A stretch of DNA of 64,000 nucleotides from Roseateles_E cavernae (GCF_040187885.1 NZ_JBDPLH010000001.1:744001-808000); one strand, 5' to 3'; counted from the first letter of the stretch, positions 23,689 to 32,020 are shown. Made by a program: numbers and translations. The notes: generated by a model not told the origin, from the sequence alone.

Positions 23689-24970
23689 GCGCAGCGAGAT
23701 CCATCGCGCCATCGATGCGGTCTGGCGCATCGAGTCGGCCAAGATCATCGCGGTCGTGGCCCGCATGGTGCGCGATGTGGGCCTGGCCGAGGAGCTGGCC
23801 CAGGACGCGCTGGTGGCCGCGCTGGAGCATTGGCCCGTCGACGGCCTGCCCGACAAGCCCGGCGCCTGGCTGACCACGACGGCCAAGCGCCGTGCGCTCG
23901 ACCGCCTGCGCGAGCATGCGCTGCACGAGCGCAAACATGAGGAGATCGGCCTGGACCTGGAAGCGCTGCAGCAGCATGTCGAACCCGATTTCGTCGACGC
24001 GCTCGACGCCGCCCGCCAGGACGATATCGGCGACGACCTCTTGCGCCTGATCTTCACCGCCTGCCATCCGCTGCTCTCGACCGAGGCGCGGGTGGCACTG
24101 ACCCTGCGCCTGCTGGGTGGCCTGTCCACCGACGAGATCGCGCGCGCCTTCCTGACCGCCGAGACCACGGTGGCCCAGCGCATCGTGCGCGCCAAGCGCA
24201 GCCTGACGGCGGCGCGCGTGCCCTTCGAGGTGCCGCCGGCCGGCCCGGCCCGCGCCGAGCGTTTGGCCTCGGTGCTGGAGGTGATCTACCTGATCTTCAA
24301 CGAGGGCTACTCGGCCACCGCCGGTGACGACTGGATGCGCCCGGCGCTGTGCGAGGAAGCGCTGCGCCTGGGCCGGGTGCTGGCCGGGCTGGCACCCGAT
24401 GAGCCCGAGGTGCATGGCCTGGTGGCGCTGATGGAGATCCAGGCTTCGCGCACCCATGCCCGCACCGATGCGCAAGGCCGGCCGGTGCTGCTGATGGCCC
24501 AGGACCGCAGCCGCTGGGACCGCTTGCTGATACGCCGCGGCCTGGCCGCGCTGCAGCGCGCCGCCGGCCCCGGCGCGGCGCTGGGCCCTTACGGCCTGCA
24601 GGCCGCGATCGCCGCCTGCCATGCCCGCGCGGCCCGCCCCGAGGACACCGACTGGGCCCAGATCGTCGCGCTCTACGACGCGCTGCACCAGCTGATGCCC
24701 TCGCCGGTGGTGGCGCTGAACCGCGCTGTCGCGGTCGGCATGGGCCAGGGCCCCGGCCTCGGCCCAGCCGCCGCGCTGGAGCTGGTCAACATGCTCGCCG
24801 CCGACCCGCAGCTGCAGGGCTACCACTGGCTGCCCAGCGTGCGCGGCGACCTGCTCGCCAAGCTGGGACGCGGCGCCGAGGCCCGCGCCGAGTTCGAGCG
24901 GGCGGCGGGCCTGACGCGGAATGGGCGGGAGCGGGAGCTGCTGCTGGGGAGGGCGGGGGAGGCGGGGTAG
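23681..24970 (+). CDS. ECF42-type RNA polymerase sigma factor with C-terminal TPR-like extension
   Basis: A 429-residue sigma factor, far longer than a usual ECF (about 190). Residues about 10-80 form region 2 (ESAKIIAVVARMVRDVGLAEELAQDALVAALEHWP), about 125-180 region 4 (LTLRLLGGLSTDEIARAFLTAETTVAQRIVRAKR), and about 185-420 the helical extension seen in ECF42 (VLEVIYLIFNEGYSA; VALNRAVAVGMGQGP). No anti-sigma gene is adjacent, as is typical for this group, where the C-terminal domain is thought to control activity. It ends a run of YCII, SRPBCC and VOC genes preceded by a TGTCGA motif. Confidence 0.9.
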   Translation: MPERSEIHRAIDAVWRIESAKIIAVVARMVRDVGLAEELAQDALVAALEHWPVDGLPDKPGAWLTTTAKRRALDRLREHALHERKHEEIGLDLEALQQHVEPDFVDALDAARQDDIGDDLLRLIFTACHPLLSTEARVALTLRLLGGLSTDEIARAFLTAETTVAQRIVRAKRSLTAARVPFEVPPAGPARAERLASVLEVIYLIFNEGYSATAGDDWMRPALCEEALRLGRVLAGLAPDEPEVHGLVALMEIQASRTHARTDAQGRPVLLMAQDRSRWDRLLIRRGLAALQRAAGPGAALGPYGLQAAIAACHARAARPEDTDWAQIVALYDALHQLMPSPVVALNRAVAVGMGQGPGLGPAAALELVNMLAADPQLQGYHWLPSVRGDLLAKLGRGAEARAEFERAAGLTRNGRERELLLGRAGEAG

Positions 24971-25204
24971 GGCGCTGGCGGGCGGGATGCGAGCAGGCCA
25001 GGCGAGCTGACCGGCGAGGACGGCGAGTTCCAGGGAATCGCGCCGGCCTACGATATCCTGCCCATGCGTTACGCCTCCATCGGCGGGGGCCTGGACCCAG
25101 AGCTGAGTCCGGTAGAACCCAAACGTCGGCCCCGTCGCGGATATCTCCACAGTCAAGACATGACCCCATCAGCATTGCCCATCTACCGGCAATGCCCCTA
25201 CAAA
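24971..25204 (+). pseudogene. Remnant of a HipA-like kinase (probable)
   Basis: Directly after the sigma gene, the frame through 25007 reads LTGEDGEFQGIAPAYDILPM, then RYASIGGGLDPELSP. The string APAYDILPM matches the APAYDMLPM motif in the kinase core of HipA/YjjJ-type toxins, just after the active-site loop. No start or upstream kinase lobe exists, and the sequence after about 25120 is not HipA-like. I read it as a decayed fragment. It is short, so the family call is tentative. Confidence 0.45.
25153..25167. repeat. Short direct repeat, left copy
   Basis: TCAAGACATGACCCC. It pairs with TCAAGACCTGACCCC at 25705-25719 (14 of 15 identical). The two flank the small hypothetical gene at 25192-25668. 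Confidence 0.5.
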
Positions 25205-25668
25205 CCACGATGACCCACCACCTTGAGCTTCGATTCGAACCCGACACGGATGGCACGGGTGAGCTGTTCGCCTCGGCCCGGTGTGAGAACTTTTCCGGCG
25301 CCGGGTCGGCTTGGTTTCATGAGTGGGAAGTCCGGGCCTTCGGTGCCAAGCTGCAATCGTGCTTCCCGCTGCTCCCGGGCACGGAACTGCGACTCGAAGG
25401 AGGGTATTGGGATTCCAGCTGCTCGCCAACCCGACTGAAGGACGTGCTGGTGGGCATCCGGATCTACCCGGTAGGCATTACTGGCGAGATCGGGGTTCGC
25501 TTGGAGCTGGGCGACGGAACGTATGAGCGTCAGCGGCCGGAGAGCCGTGGGCGCGCAAGCTTCGAGCTCACGGCGACCTACGAGGACATCCAGAGATTCG
25601 GCGCTCAGATCCAGCTGCTGGTGCAGTCGACCGGCGGCACCGCCAGCCTCTATCGAAATGCCGCTTAG
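25192..25668 (+). CDS. Hypothetical protein, possible mobile gene
   Basis: A 158-residue protein (152 if the second ATG at 25210 is used); neither start has a clear ribosome site. The product is soluble and beta-rich, with HHLELRFEPDTDGTGELFASARCENFSG at the start and a late GRASFELTATYEDIQRFGAQIQLLVQSTGG. I do not recognise the family. Its base composition is less GC-rich than its neighbours, and it is bracketed by a 15-base direct repeat (25153-25167 and 25705-25719) next to a HipA-like remnant, which suggests insertion as a unit. Confidence 0.6.
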   Translation: MPLQTTMTHHLELRFEPDTDGTGELFASARCENFSGAGSAWFHEWEVRAFGAKLQSCFPLLPGTELRLEGGYWDSSCSPTRLKDVLVGIRIYPVGITGEIGVRLELGDGTYERQRPESRGRASFELTATYEDIQRFGAQIQLLVQSTGGTASLYRNAA

Positions 25669-25704
25669 ACGGTTGCGGGGCTTTCCGTCGCATGAGTTCT
25701 CTCA

Positions 25705-25719
25705 TCAAGACCTGACCCC
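25705..25719. repeat. Short direct repeat, right copy
   Basis: TCAAGACCTGACCCC, one mismatch from the copy at 25153-25167. It lies between the hypothetical gene and the YCII-like gene. Confidence 0.5.
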
Positions 25720-25758
25720 CGCACAGGTCCGCCATCCCACCAGCGCGCGAGCAACCCC

Positions 25759-26100
25759 ATGGCCAAATACCTGATCTCCTTCCCCAGCGCCGCGATGGTC
25801 GTGCCCGATGGTGAGTGGGGGGCCGTCGGCCGCGACGCGCATGCGGTGATCGACGAGGCAAAAACCGCCGGCGTCTATGTCTTCGGCGGTGGCATCGATG
25901 AGGATGTGCTGCCCGTACTGGTTGCGGCTGACGGCACGGTGGCCGAGGGCGGCTATCCCTGGGCGCCTGCGCTCAATGGTGGCTTCACCGTGCTCGAACT
26001 GCCCTCGCGCGAGGCGGCCGTTGCCTGGGCCGCGCGCATTGCCAGAGCCTGCCGCTGCGAGCAGGAGCTGCGCGTCTTTCAGTTCGACCCGCAGTCCTGA
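25759..26100 (+). CDS. YciI-like (YCII-related) protein
   Basis: A 113-residue member of the YCII superfamily: MAKYLISFPSAAMVVPDGEW, GVYVFGGGIDEDVLP and a C-terminal LPSREAAVAWAARIARACRCEQELRVFQFDP. It lacks the DGPF string of the other two copies. Function unknown. It is the third YCII-type gene in 6 kb, but no TGTCGA motif precedes it. Confidence 0.75.
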   Translation: MAKYLISFPSAAMVVPDGEWGAVGRDAHAVIDEAKTAGVYVFGGGIDEDVLPVLVAADGTVAEGGYPWAPALNGGFTVLELPSREAAVAWAARIARACRCEQELRVFQFDPQS

Positions 26101-26137
26101 GGAGGCCCGAGCGGCCGCAGCCCATAAACTGCCCCGC

Positions 26138-27505
26138 ATGCCGTCCCCGTCCACCGCCTCCCTGAGCCAGCTGATCCTGTTGCGCGCCGTGCAGCGTCTG
26201 GAGGCACAGCAGGGGCCGTTGGACGACGCGCAGGCGATGCGCGAGGCCCATGCGCAGCAGCGCGCGATGCCGCAGCGCCTGCTGGCCCGGTCCGCCTGGC
26301 TGGCGCGCGAGCAGCGGCTGGATGTAGCACTGGCGCAATGGCGCGGCCGGCTGCCCTGGCTGGCGCTGTTGGCGGCCATGCTGATCGGCCTGCTGAGTTT
26401 CAGCCTGCTGCAGGCGGTGGTCGGGGGCAGCCGCCAGATCAATGCGGTGGCCGCGCTGCTGGCGGTGCTGGGGCCGCATCTGCTGAGCCTGGCGCTGTGG
26501 CTGCTGATGCTGGTCGCCGGGAGCGAGGGCGGTGGCCTGGCTCGTTGGCTGGCCTGGGCCATGGCCCGGCTGCCGGGCGGTACGCCCGCCCAGACCCTGG
26601 TGCTGGAGGCCGGCCTCGATGTGCTGGGCCGCAAGAGGGGGCTGAGCGCCTGGGTGCTGGGTGCCGTCAATCATGCGATCTGGTCGCTGGCCCTGCTGCT
26701 GACGCTGGCCGGCCTGGTGTTCGTCTTTTCCTTTCTGGCCTACCGCCTGACGTGGGAAACGACGATTCTGGATGCCCGTTTCTTCGCCGGCTTTGCCCGC
26801 ATCAGCGGCTGGCTGCCGGGGCTGCTGGGCTTTGCCACGCCGGAGCTGGGCATTACCGGGTCGAGTGGCGCCGATGACAACCGGGGCTGGGCCCTGTGGC
26901 TGCTGGGCTGCACCCTGGTCTATGGTCTGGGCCTGCGCTTGATCGCGCTGCTGGTGAGCGTCTGGCGCAGCCGCCGCCTGCTCGCCGGGCTGACGCTGGA
27001 CAGCGAAGACCCGCAGCTGCGCCAGCTGATGCAGCGCTTTGCCGCGCTGGACGCCAGCGCCCTGCTCGATGCCGAGCACCACCGCGCGCCGCCGCCGCCC
27101 GCGCCGCCCGAGGGCGGGCGCGTGATGCAGGGCGCGGCCCTGCTCGGCTACGAGCTGCCGCTGTCTCTGCCCTGGCCGCCGGCGGGGCTGCCGGCGCCGC
27201 CGCTGGCCCTGCGCATCGCCGGTGCGGCCGATGAAAAACGCCGCCTGCTGGCCCAGCTGCAAGACCTGGCCCCGCAGCGCCTGCTGCTGGTCTGCCATGG
27301 CCCGTCCAGCCCCGACCGCGGCACCGAGCGATTTGTCCGCGAGGCCTTGCAGCGGGTCGGTGCCGGTGCCCTGCTGCTCAGCGGCGAGGCGGGCGCCGCG
27401 CGCTGGCACAGCTGGGTGGCGGACTGCGCCCTGCCCCTGCAGGCGGTGTTCGACGCACCGGCGCCGGCGCGCGCCTGGCTGGAGGGGGCGGACCATGGCC
27501 GCTGA
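26138..27505 (+). CDS. DUF2868 family membrane protein
   Basis: A 455-residue inner-membrane protein. An N-terminal charged helical part (1-65) is followed by four or more transmembrane segments between about 70 and 275 (WLALLAAMLIGLLSFSLL; LLSLALWLLMLVAGS; LALLLTLAGLVFVFSFLAY; LLGCTLVYGLGLRLIALLVSV) and a cytoplasmic C-terminal domain from about 285. DUF2868 proteins are regularly encoded in front of a DUF3482-type GTPase, as here, where the next gene overlaps by 11 bases. The pair probably forms a membrane GTPase system; its role is not known. Confidence 0.8.
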   Translation: MPSPSTASLSQLILLRAVQRLEAQQGPLDDAQAMREAHAQQRAMPQRLLARSAWLAREQRLDVALAQWRGRLPWLALLAAMLIGLLSFSLLQAVVGGSRQINAVAALLAVLGPHLLSLALWLLMLVAGSEGGGLARWLAWAMARLPGGTPAQTLVLEAGLDVLGRKRGLSAWVLGAVNHAIWSLALLLTLAGLVFVFSFLAYRLTWETTILDARFFAGFARISGWLPGLLGFATPELGITGSSGADDNRGWALWLLGCTLVYGLGLRLIALLVSVWRSRRLLAGLTLDSEDPQLRQLMQRFAALDASALLDAEHHRAPPPPAPPEGGRVMQGAALLGYELPLSLPWPPAGLPAPPLALRIAGAADEKRRLLAQLQDLAPQRLLLVCHGPSSPDRGTERFVREALQRVGAGALLLSGEAGAARWHSWVADCALPLQAVFDAPAPARAWLEGADHGR

Positions 27506-28958
27506 GTTCCCGGCGCTGAATATCGCGGTGGTCGGCCACACCAATGCCGGCAAGACCTCGCTGCTGCGCACCCTGACGCGGCGCGCCGATTTCGGCGCGG
27601 TGTCCGACCGGCCGGGCACGACCCGCCATGTCGAGGCCATCACGCTGGACCTGGACGATGGCGAGCCGGCGCTGTGCTTTGTCGACACGCCGGGGCTGGA
27701 GGATGCGGTCGCGCTGCTGGATCATCTGCACGGCCTGGACGCCGCGCTGCCGCGTGCACAGCGCCTGCAGGCCTTTCTGCAGGGCGAGGCAGCCAAGAGC
27801 CTGTTCGAGCAGGAGGCCAAGGTGCTGCGCGCGCTGCTGCAGGTCGATGCCGGCCTGCTGGTGATCGATGCCCGCGAAGACCCGGCCCTGCCCAAGTTCG
27901 CCGCCGAGCTCGAGATCCTGATGCTCGGCGGCCGCCCGCTGATGCCGGTGCTGAACTTCGTCCGCGAGCCGAGCGCTCAGGAGGCGGGCTGGCGCGCGCT
28001 GCTGGCGGCCCATGGCCTGCATGCGCTGCTGCGCTTCGATGTCGTCGCGCCCTTTGTCGGCGCCGAGACTCATCTCTATGGCGATCTCGGCGCCCTGCTG
28101 CCCGAGCGGCGCGCCCAGCTGGCGGGCGTGGTGGCGTTTCTGGAGCGCGAGCGCGCCGCCCGCCGCAGCGCCAGCCTGCGCCTGATCGCCGCCTCGCTGT
28201 TGGGCCTGGCGGCCTACCGCGAGGCTGCGCCCGGACAGCAGCTGGACGATGAGCATGCGCGAACGGCCTTTGTGCGCGCCTTTCGCCAGACGGTCAATGC
28301 GCGGCTGCAAATCAGCCGGCTGCAGCTGCTGGCCCTGCATGGCTTCGGCGCGGCCACCGCCGAGGCCGCCGAGCTGCCTCAGCTGGTCGGGCGCTGGGAG
28401 GCCGATCTGTTCAACCCCGAGCTGCTGAAACAGGCCGGCCGCCAGTTCGGCACCGGTGCGGCAGTGGGCGGCGCCATCGGCGTGGTGGCCGATGTGGCGC
28501 TGGCCGGGCTCTCGCTGGGTGCCGCCGCCACGCTGGGCGCGACCATTGGTGGCCTGGCCAGCCAGGGCCTGGGCCAGGTCGGCCGGCGCCTGGGCAACAA
28601 GCTGCGCGGTGTGCTGGAGCTGAGCCTGGAGGACGCAGCCCTGCTGCAGATCGCCACGCAACACCTGACCCTGCTGCTGGGCCTGGAGCGGCGGGGGCAT
28701 GCGGCGCTGGAGGTGATGCGCGAGCAGGCCGGCATCAGCATTGAGCCCGAAGCCGTGGCGGCGCTGCTGCGTGCGCTGCGGCCGGCGCGCGGCCACCCGG
28801 AATGGGCCGGTGTCGGCGCACGGCCCGGCGGGGCCGACGAGGCGCGGGTGCTGGCCGCGCTGGCCTCGGCGCTGGCGGCGCAGCCGGGTGATGCTCAGTC
28901 GCCGAGCTCGATCAGCGCCGCCAGCGCCACGCCGCCCAGGCCGGCCGGCAGCGCGTAG
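27495..28958 (+). CDS. GTPase with DUF3482-type C-terminal domain
   Basis: A 487-residue TRAFAC-class GTPase. The P-loop is GHTNAGKT at 14-21, the G2/G3 region holds DRPGTTRH and FVDTPGLED, and G4 is degenerate (LNFVRE). The C-terminal half is helical with a glycine-rich hydrophobic stretch (GTGAAVGGAIGVVADVALAGLSLGAAATLGATIGG), likely membrane-associating as in YfjP/EngA-like relatives. Overlap with the DUF2868 gene points to coupled translation and a shared complex. The 3' end overlaps the convergent ABC ATPase gene by 64 bases. Confidence 0.85.
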   Translation: MAAEFPALNIAVVGHTNAGKTSLLRTLTRRADFGAVSDRPGTTRHVEAITLDLDDGEPALCFVDTPGLEDAVALLDHLHGLDAALPRAQRLQAFLQGEAAKSLFEQEAKVLRALLQVDAGLLVIDAREDPALPKFAAELEILMLGGRPLMPVLNFVREPSAQEAGWRALLAAHGLHALLRFDVVAPFVGAETHLYGDLGALLPERRAQLAGVVAFLERERAARRSASLRLIAASLLGLAAYREAAPGQQLDDEHARTAFVRAFRQTVNARLQISRLQLLALHGFGAATAEAAELPQLVGRWEADLFNPELLKQAGRQFGTGAAVGGAIGVVADVALAGLSLGAAATLGATIGGLASQGLGQVGRRLGNKLRGVLELSLEDAALLQIATQHLTLLLGLERRGHAALEVMREQAGISIEPEAVAALLRALRPARGHPEWAGVGARPGGADEARVLAALASALAAQPGDAQSPSSISAASATPPRPAGSA

Positions 28959-29518
28959 TCCGCGATCACCCAGGCCCGCTGCGCGCTGTCGGCCGCCTCG
29001 GCCAGCAGCTCGCTGAGCAGGCGGCCGGAGCGCGCGTCCAGCGCGGCATAGGGTGTGTCCAGCAAGGTCAGCGCGGCGCCGCTGGCCGCAGCCGCCACCA
29101 GGCCCAGCTTGCGCCGGCTGCCGGTGGACAGCATGAACATCGGCTTGTCCATGTGCGGACTCAGCCCCAGCCCCTCGATCAGCCCCAACTCCAGCGCCGG
29201 CAGCCAGGTCGCCGCGAAGCGTCCCGCGCGCCGCTCAGCCAGCCAGGCGCGGGCAAGCACCGGGTCGTGCACCGGATCGGCCGGCTGCTCGAAGCTGCAG
29301 CTGGCCGTGTCGGCGCTGCGCAGGATCTGCCCGGCGCCGGGCGCCAGCTCGCCGGCGATCAGGCGCAGCAGGCTGGTCTTGCCGCGCCCGTCGCCGCCGC
29401 GTATCAGGCTCAGTCCGGGCGTGAGATCGAAGCTCAGGTCGGCGAACAGCGGGGCGCTTTGACCGGGATGGGTGTAGGCGAGGCGGCGGGCTTGCAGGAG
29501 GGCGATCGGGGCGGGCAT
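28895..29518 (-). CDS. Degenerate orphan ABC transporter ATPase
   Basis: A 207-residue ABC nucleotide-binding domain. Walker A GGDGRGKTS at 41-49 and the signature-like LSTGS at 130-134 are present, but Walker B reads LTLLDTPYAALD, so the catalytic Glu after D154 is Thr, and the H-loop His is missing (VIADYALP). It should bind ATP poorly hydrolysed, or act as a regulatory or partner subunit. In size it resembles CcmA-type exporters. No permease gene is adjacent. It is convergent with and overlaps the GTPase gene. Confidence 0.75.
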   Translation of the reverse strand: MPAPIALLQARRLAYTHPGQSAPLFADLSFDLTPGLSLIRGGDGRGKTSLLRLIAGELAPGAGQILRSADTASCSFEQPADPVHDPVLARAWLAERRAGRFAATWLPALELGLIEGLGLSPHMDKPMFMLSTGSRRKLGLVAAAASGAALTLLDTPYAALDARSGRLLSELLAEAADSAQRAWVIADYALPAGLGGVALAALIELGD

Positions 29519-29671
29519 GGTGGGTGGGGCGTCACCGGAGCGGCACGGGCGCCCAGTTTATGTCCGCACCGCCGGTGGCCTGGCCGGCCCTGTCATGCGC
29601 AAGTCTGTGGAGGCCCGCTTGCGCTGCCGGGCGTAGGCTGATGGCTTCTCGACCGTGACAAGGAGCTTCCC

Positions 29672-30076
29672 ATGCCAGGTTCAAGCGTGCTTATGACGTC
29701 GACGTCCAACGATGCCGTCACCGACGGGTCACAGGGTAGTGTCGACAAGCCGGGTGTCAGCGACTTTCTGACCGTCCAGTCGTTCACGAACTTCGCCGCC
29801 GTGAGCGGCGCCATCACCGCAGCCTGGCACGCGATGCCCGCGCTGATACCGCAGGCGGCCGGCGCCTGGTTTCCCTATCTCTGCGCCGGCCTGTGGGCCG
29901 TCATCTCCTACCAGATCTCGAAAGACGGGCTGGCCAAGGACGACGGTAACGGGGGCAAGACCGTGCCCTGGGGCACGACGGGCCAGGCCTTGTTCTTCGC
30001 CCTCATCAACGCGCTGGTGCTGGCCGGCTCGGTGGTCGGCACCAGCGGTGCGATACGGGCCGTTGCGGCACCATAG
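29672..30076 (+). CDS. Small membrane protein of unknown function
   Basis: A 134-residue protein with a polar N-terminus (1-35) and hydrophobic segments at about 62-80 (AWFPYLCAGLWAVISYQI) and 105-128 (ALFFALINALVLAGSVVG), separated by a charged GLAKDDGNGGK loop. AAGGAG lies 7 bases before the ATG. I do not recognise the family. It stands between the ABC ATPase and the SnoaL-like gene. Confidence 0.6.
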   Translation: MPGSSVLMTSTSNDAVTDGSQGSVDKPGVSDFLTVQSFTNFAAVSGAITAAWHAMPALIPQAAGAWFPYLCAGLWAVISYQISKDGLAKDDGNGGKTVPWGTTGQALFFALINALVLAGSVVGTSGAIRAVAAP

Positions 30077-30165
30077 CGTGGCGATGAACAGGTCCGTTTT
30101 CGGCCGGTTTTCTGCCGAGGTCCCGCTAGGCTTGAGTGATCAGACAAGCCAAGGAGACCGACATC

Positions 30166-30639
30166 ATGAGTCCGAAGGAAGTAGTGAGCGCGCTTTACGC
30201 CGCCTATGCGTCCGGCGACCCCAAGCAGATCGGAGACCTGCTGCACGAGGAGGTGATCTGGGTCGCCCCGCCGGGCAATGCCACCCAGGTCGCGCTCGGC
30301 TTCGGTCGGGCCGAGGACGCAGGCCCGCCCGGTGATTCGAACAACCTCGGGCATCGCCATATCGTCCAATTCATGGCCTACAACTTCGCGCGCCTGTTCC
30401 TGAGGCCGAGCAACAAGTTCCGCTCGATGATTGCGGAGGGGGACCTTGTTTTTGTCGAGCATCGCCTGTCCGCGCTGCTGCCGAACGGACGGACCTATGT
30501 GAACGACTACTGCTTTGCCTACGAGGTCCGGGACGGCCAGGTGCGGCATATCCGCGAGTACATGGACACCCGGGGCGGCTGGGCCCAGGTCTTCGGCGAG
30601 GAGCCCGCGCGGGTGCTGCTGCCCTTCATCGAGCGATAG
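30166..30639 (+). CDS. SnoaL-like/NTF2-fold protein
   Basis: A 157-residue NTF2-like protein: VVSALYAAYASGDPKQIGDLLHEEVIWVAPPGN at the start and VNDYCFAYEVRDGQVRHIREYMDT near the end, the pattern of SnoaL/ketosteroid-isomerase-like proteins. Length and a single cone-shaped domain fit. AAGGAG lies before the ATG at 30166, preferred over an in-frame ATG at 30136. The substrate is unknown. Confidence 0.8.
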   Translation: MSPKEVVSALYAAYASGDPKQIGDLLHEEVIWVAPPGNATQVALGFGRAEDAGPPGDSNNLGHRHIVQFMAYNFARLFLRPSNKFRSMIAEGDLVFVEHRLSALLPNGRTYVNDYCFAYEVRDGQVRHIREYMDTRGGWAQVFGEEPARVLLPFIER

Positions 30640-30684
30640 GCGAAGGCTTGGTTACGATCCGGGACCAAGCAAGGAGCCCTTCAT

Positions 30685-30990
30685 ATGATCACCTGCCATC
30701 TCCGCTATGTGCTCGACCCGGCCAAGCTCAAGGAGTTCGAGCATTACGGCAAGCGCTGGATTCCGCTGGTGCGCAAGTTCGGCGGCATCCACCACGGCTA
30801 TCTGCTGCCCTCGGAAGGGGCCAGCAATATCGCGCTGGCCTCGTTCTCCTTCCCCTCGCTGGCGGCCTACGAGCAGTACCGCATCCAGTCCTTCGACGAC
30901 CCCGAGTGCCAGGCCGCGTTCCAGTACGCCGAGCAGACGCGCTGCTTTCTCAGCTACGAGCGCACCTTCTTCCGCCCGGTGTTCGAGTGA
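30685..30990 (+). CDS. NIPSNAP family protein
   Basis: A 101-residue dimeric ferredoxin-like protein of the NIPSNAP family, recognised by the start MITCHLRYVLDPAKLKEFEHYGKRWIPLVRKFGG and ALASFSFPSLAAYEQYR. Function in bacteria is not established. AAGGAG lies 7 bases before the ATG. The TGA overlaps the ATG of the acetyltransferase gene (TGATG), so the two are coupled. Confidence 0.8.
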   Translation: MITCHLRYVLDPAKLKEFEHYGKRWIPLVRKFGGIHHGYLLPSEGASNIALASFSFPSLAAYEQYRIQSFDDPECQAAFQYAEQTRCFLSYERTFFRPVFE

Positions 30991-31523
30991 TGCGGGACAT
31001 GCCGGCCCTCGCGCTCTCCCCCGTTTCCCTCGCCGACCTCGACGAGCTGCACGAATTCGAGCAGCGCAACCGCGCCTTCTTCGAGGCATGGATCAATGCC
31101 CGGCCCAAGGACTACTACTCGCTCGACGGTGTGGCCCAGGCCATCGAAGCGGCGCGCCGCGATGCCGAGCAGGACCGGGGCTACCAGTTCCTGCTGCGTG
31201 AGGACGGGGTGCTGGCCGCCCGGGTCAATCTGAGCCAGGTGCGGCGCGCGCACTTCCACTGCGCCTCGCTGGGCTACCGGGTCGGCGAGCAGCACCAGGG
31301 CCGAGGCCTGGCCAAGGCGGCGGTGCGTCTGGCCCTGCAGCAAGCCTTTGCCGAGCTGGCGCTGTGGCGGCTGGAAGCGACATCGCGTGTCGAGAATCCG
31401 GCCTCGATCCAGGTGCTGACGGCGAATGGCTTTGTGCAGTTCGGTCATGCCCGGCGCTGCTTCCAGCTCGGCGAGGCCTGGTTCGACCTGCTGCACTTCG
31501 AGGCGCATGCCAAACCCCGTTGA
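30990..31523 (+). CDS. GNAT acetyltransferase (RimJ/RimL type)
   Basis: A 177-residue GNAT enzyme. LGYRVGEQHQGRGLAKAAVRLALQQAF carries the acetyl-CoA P-loop (Q/R-x2-G-x-G/A), followed by LWRLEATSRVENPASIQVLTANGF, typical of the RimJ/RimL ribosomal-protein or peptide acetyltransferase subgroup. The target is unknown. Its ATG overlaps the NIPSNAP stop. Confidence 0.85.
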   Translation: MRDMPALALSPVSLADLDELHEFEQRNRAFFEAWINARPKDYYSLDGVAQAIEAARRDAEQDRGYQFLLREDGVLAARVNLSQVRRAHFHCASLGYRVGEQHQGRGLAKAAVRLALQQAFAELALWRLEATSRVENPASIQVLTANGFVQFGHARRCFQLGEAWFDLLHFEAHAKPR

Positions 31524-31531
31524 GCCTGCCC

Positions 31532-32020
31532 ATGTTTTTTTTCACCCTCAAGCCTGTCCTCTACATCCAGATCTCGCCCGAGCGCATCACGCTGAAGAAC
31601 CTGAAGACCGGTGAGCTGATTGCCGAGGTGCCCGAGATGGCAATCACCGCCGCACCAAAGCCGACGATTCTGGCGGTCGGTCCGCAGGCGCGCCTGGCCT
31701 GCGCCGCGCAGGCGGCGCAGCTGCGCAACCCGTTTGCCCACCCGCGCAGCCTGGTGTCCGATTTCACGCTCGCCGAGCAGCTGCTCCGCTACTACGTGCA
31801 CCGCATCCGTGGCCAGGCTTGGCTGAGCATCGCGCCGCGCATCGTGCTCCATCCGCTGGGCCAGCCCGCCGGCGGCTTCACCCAGGTCGAACGCCGGGCG
31901 TTCCGGGAATTGGCCTTGGGCGCCGGGGCTGCCGAGGCGGTGGTGTGGATGGGCCGCGTCCTCACCGACGAAGAAATACTGACCCGGCGCTTTCCGGCCG
32001 GCGAGGGTGAATGGGAATGA
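31532..32020 (+). CDS. Truncated MreB-like (actin-fold) protein
   Basis: A 162-residue protein resembling only the first part of MreB, which is normally about 340-350 residues. AVGPQARLA matches VGxEAK of MreB, SLVSDFTLAEQLLRYYVHRI matches the GVIADFxVTExML stretch, and FTQVERRAFRELALGAGAAEAVVWMGRVL matches TEVERRAVxEAAxxAGAxxVxLIEEP. The second half, with the adenosine-binding motifs, is missing, and the first phosphate loop is not clear, so nucleotide binding is doubtful. It begins after the acetyltransferase gene and ends at the base before the convergent C13 peptidase stop. Confidence 0.65.
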   Translation: MFFFTLKPVLYIQISPERITLKNLKTGELIAEVPEMAITAAPKPTILAVGPQARLACAAQAAQLRNPFAHPRSLVSDFTLAEQLLRYYVHRIRGQAWLSIAPRIVLHPLGQPAGGFTQVERRAFRELALGAGAAEAVVWMGRVLTDEEILTRRFPAGEGEWE

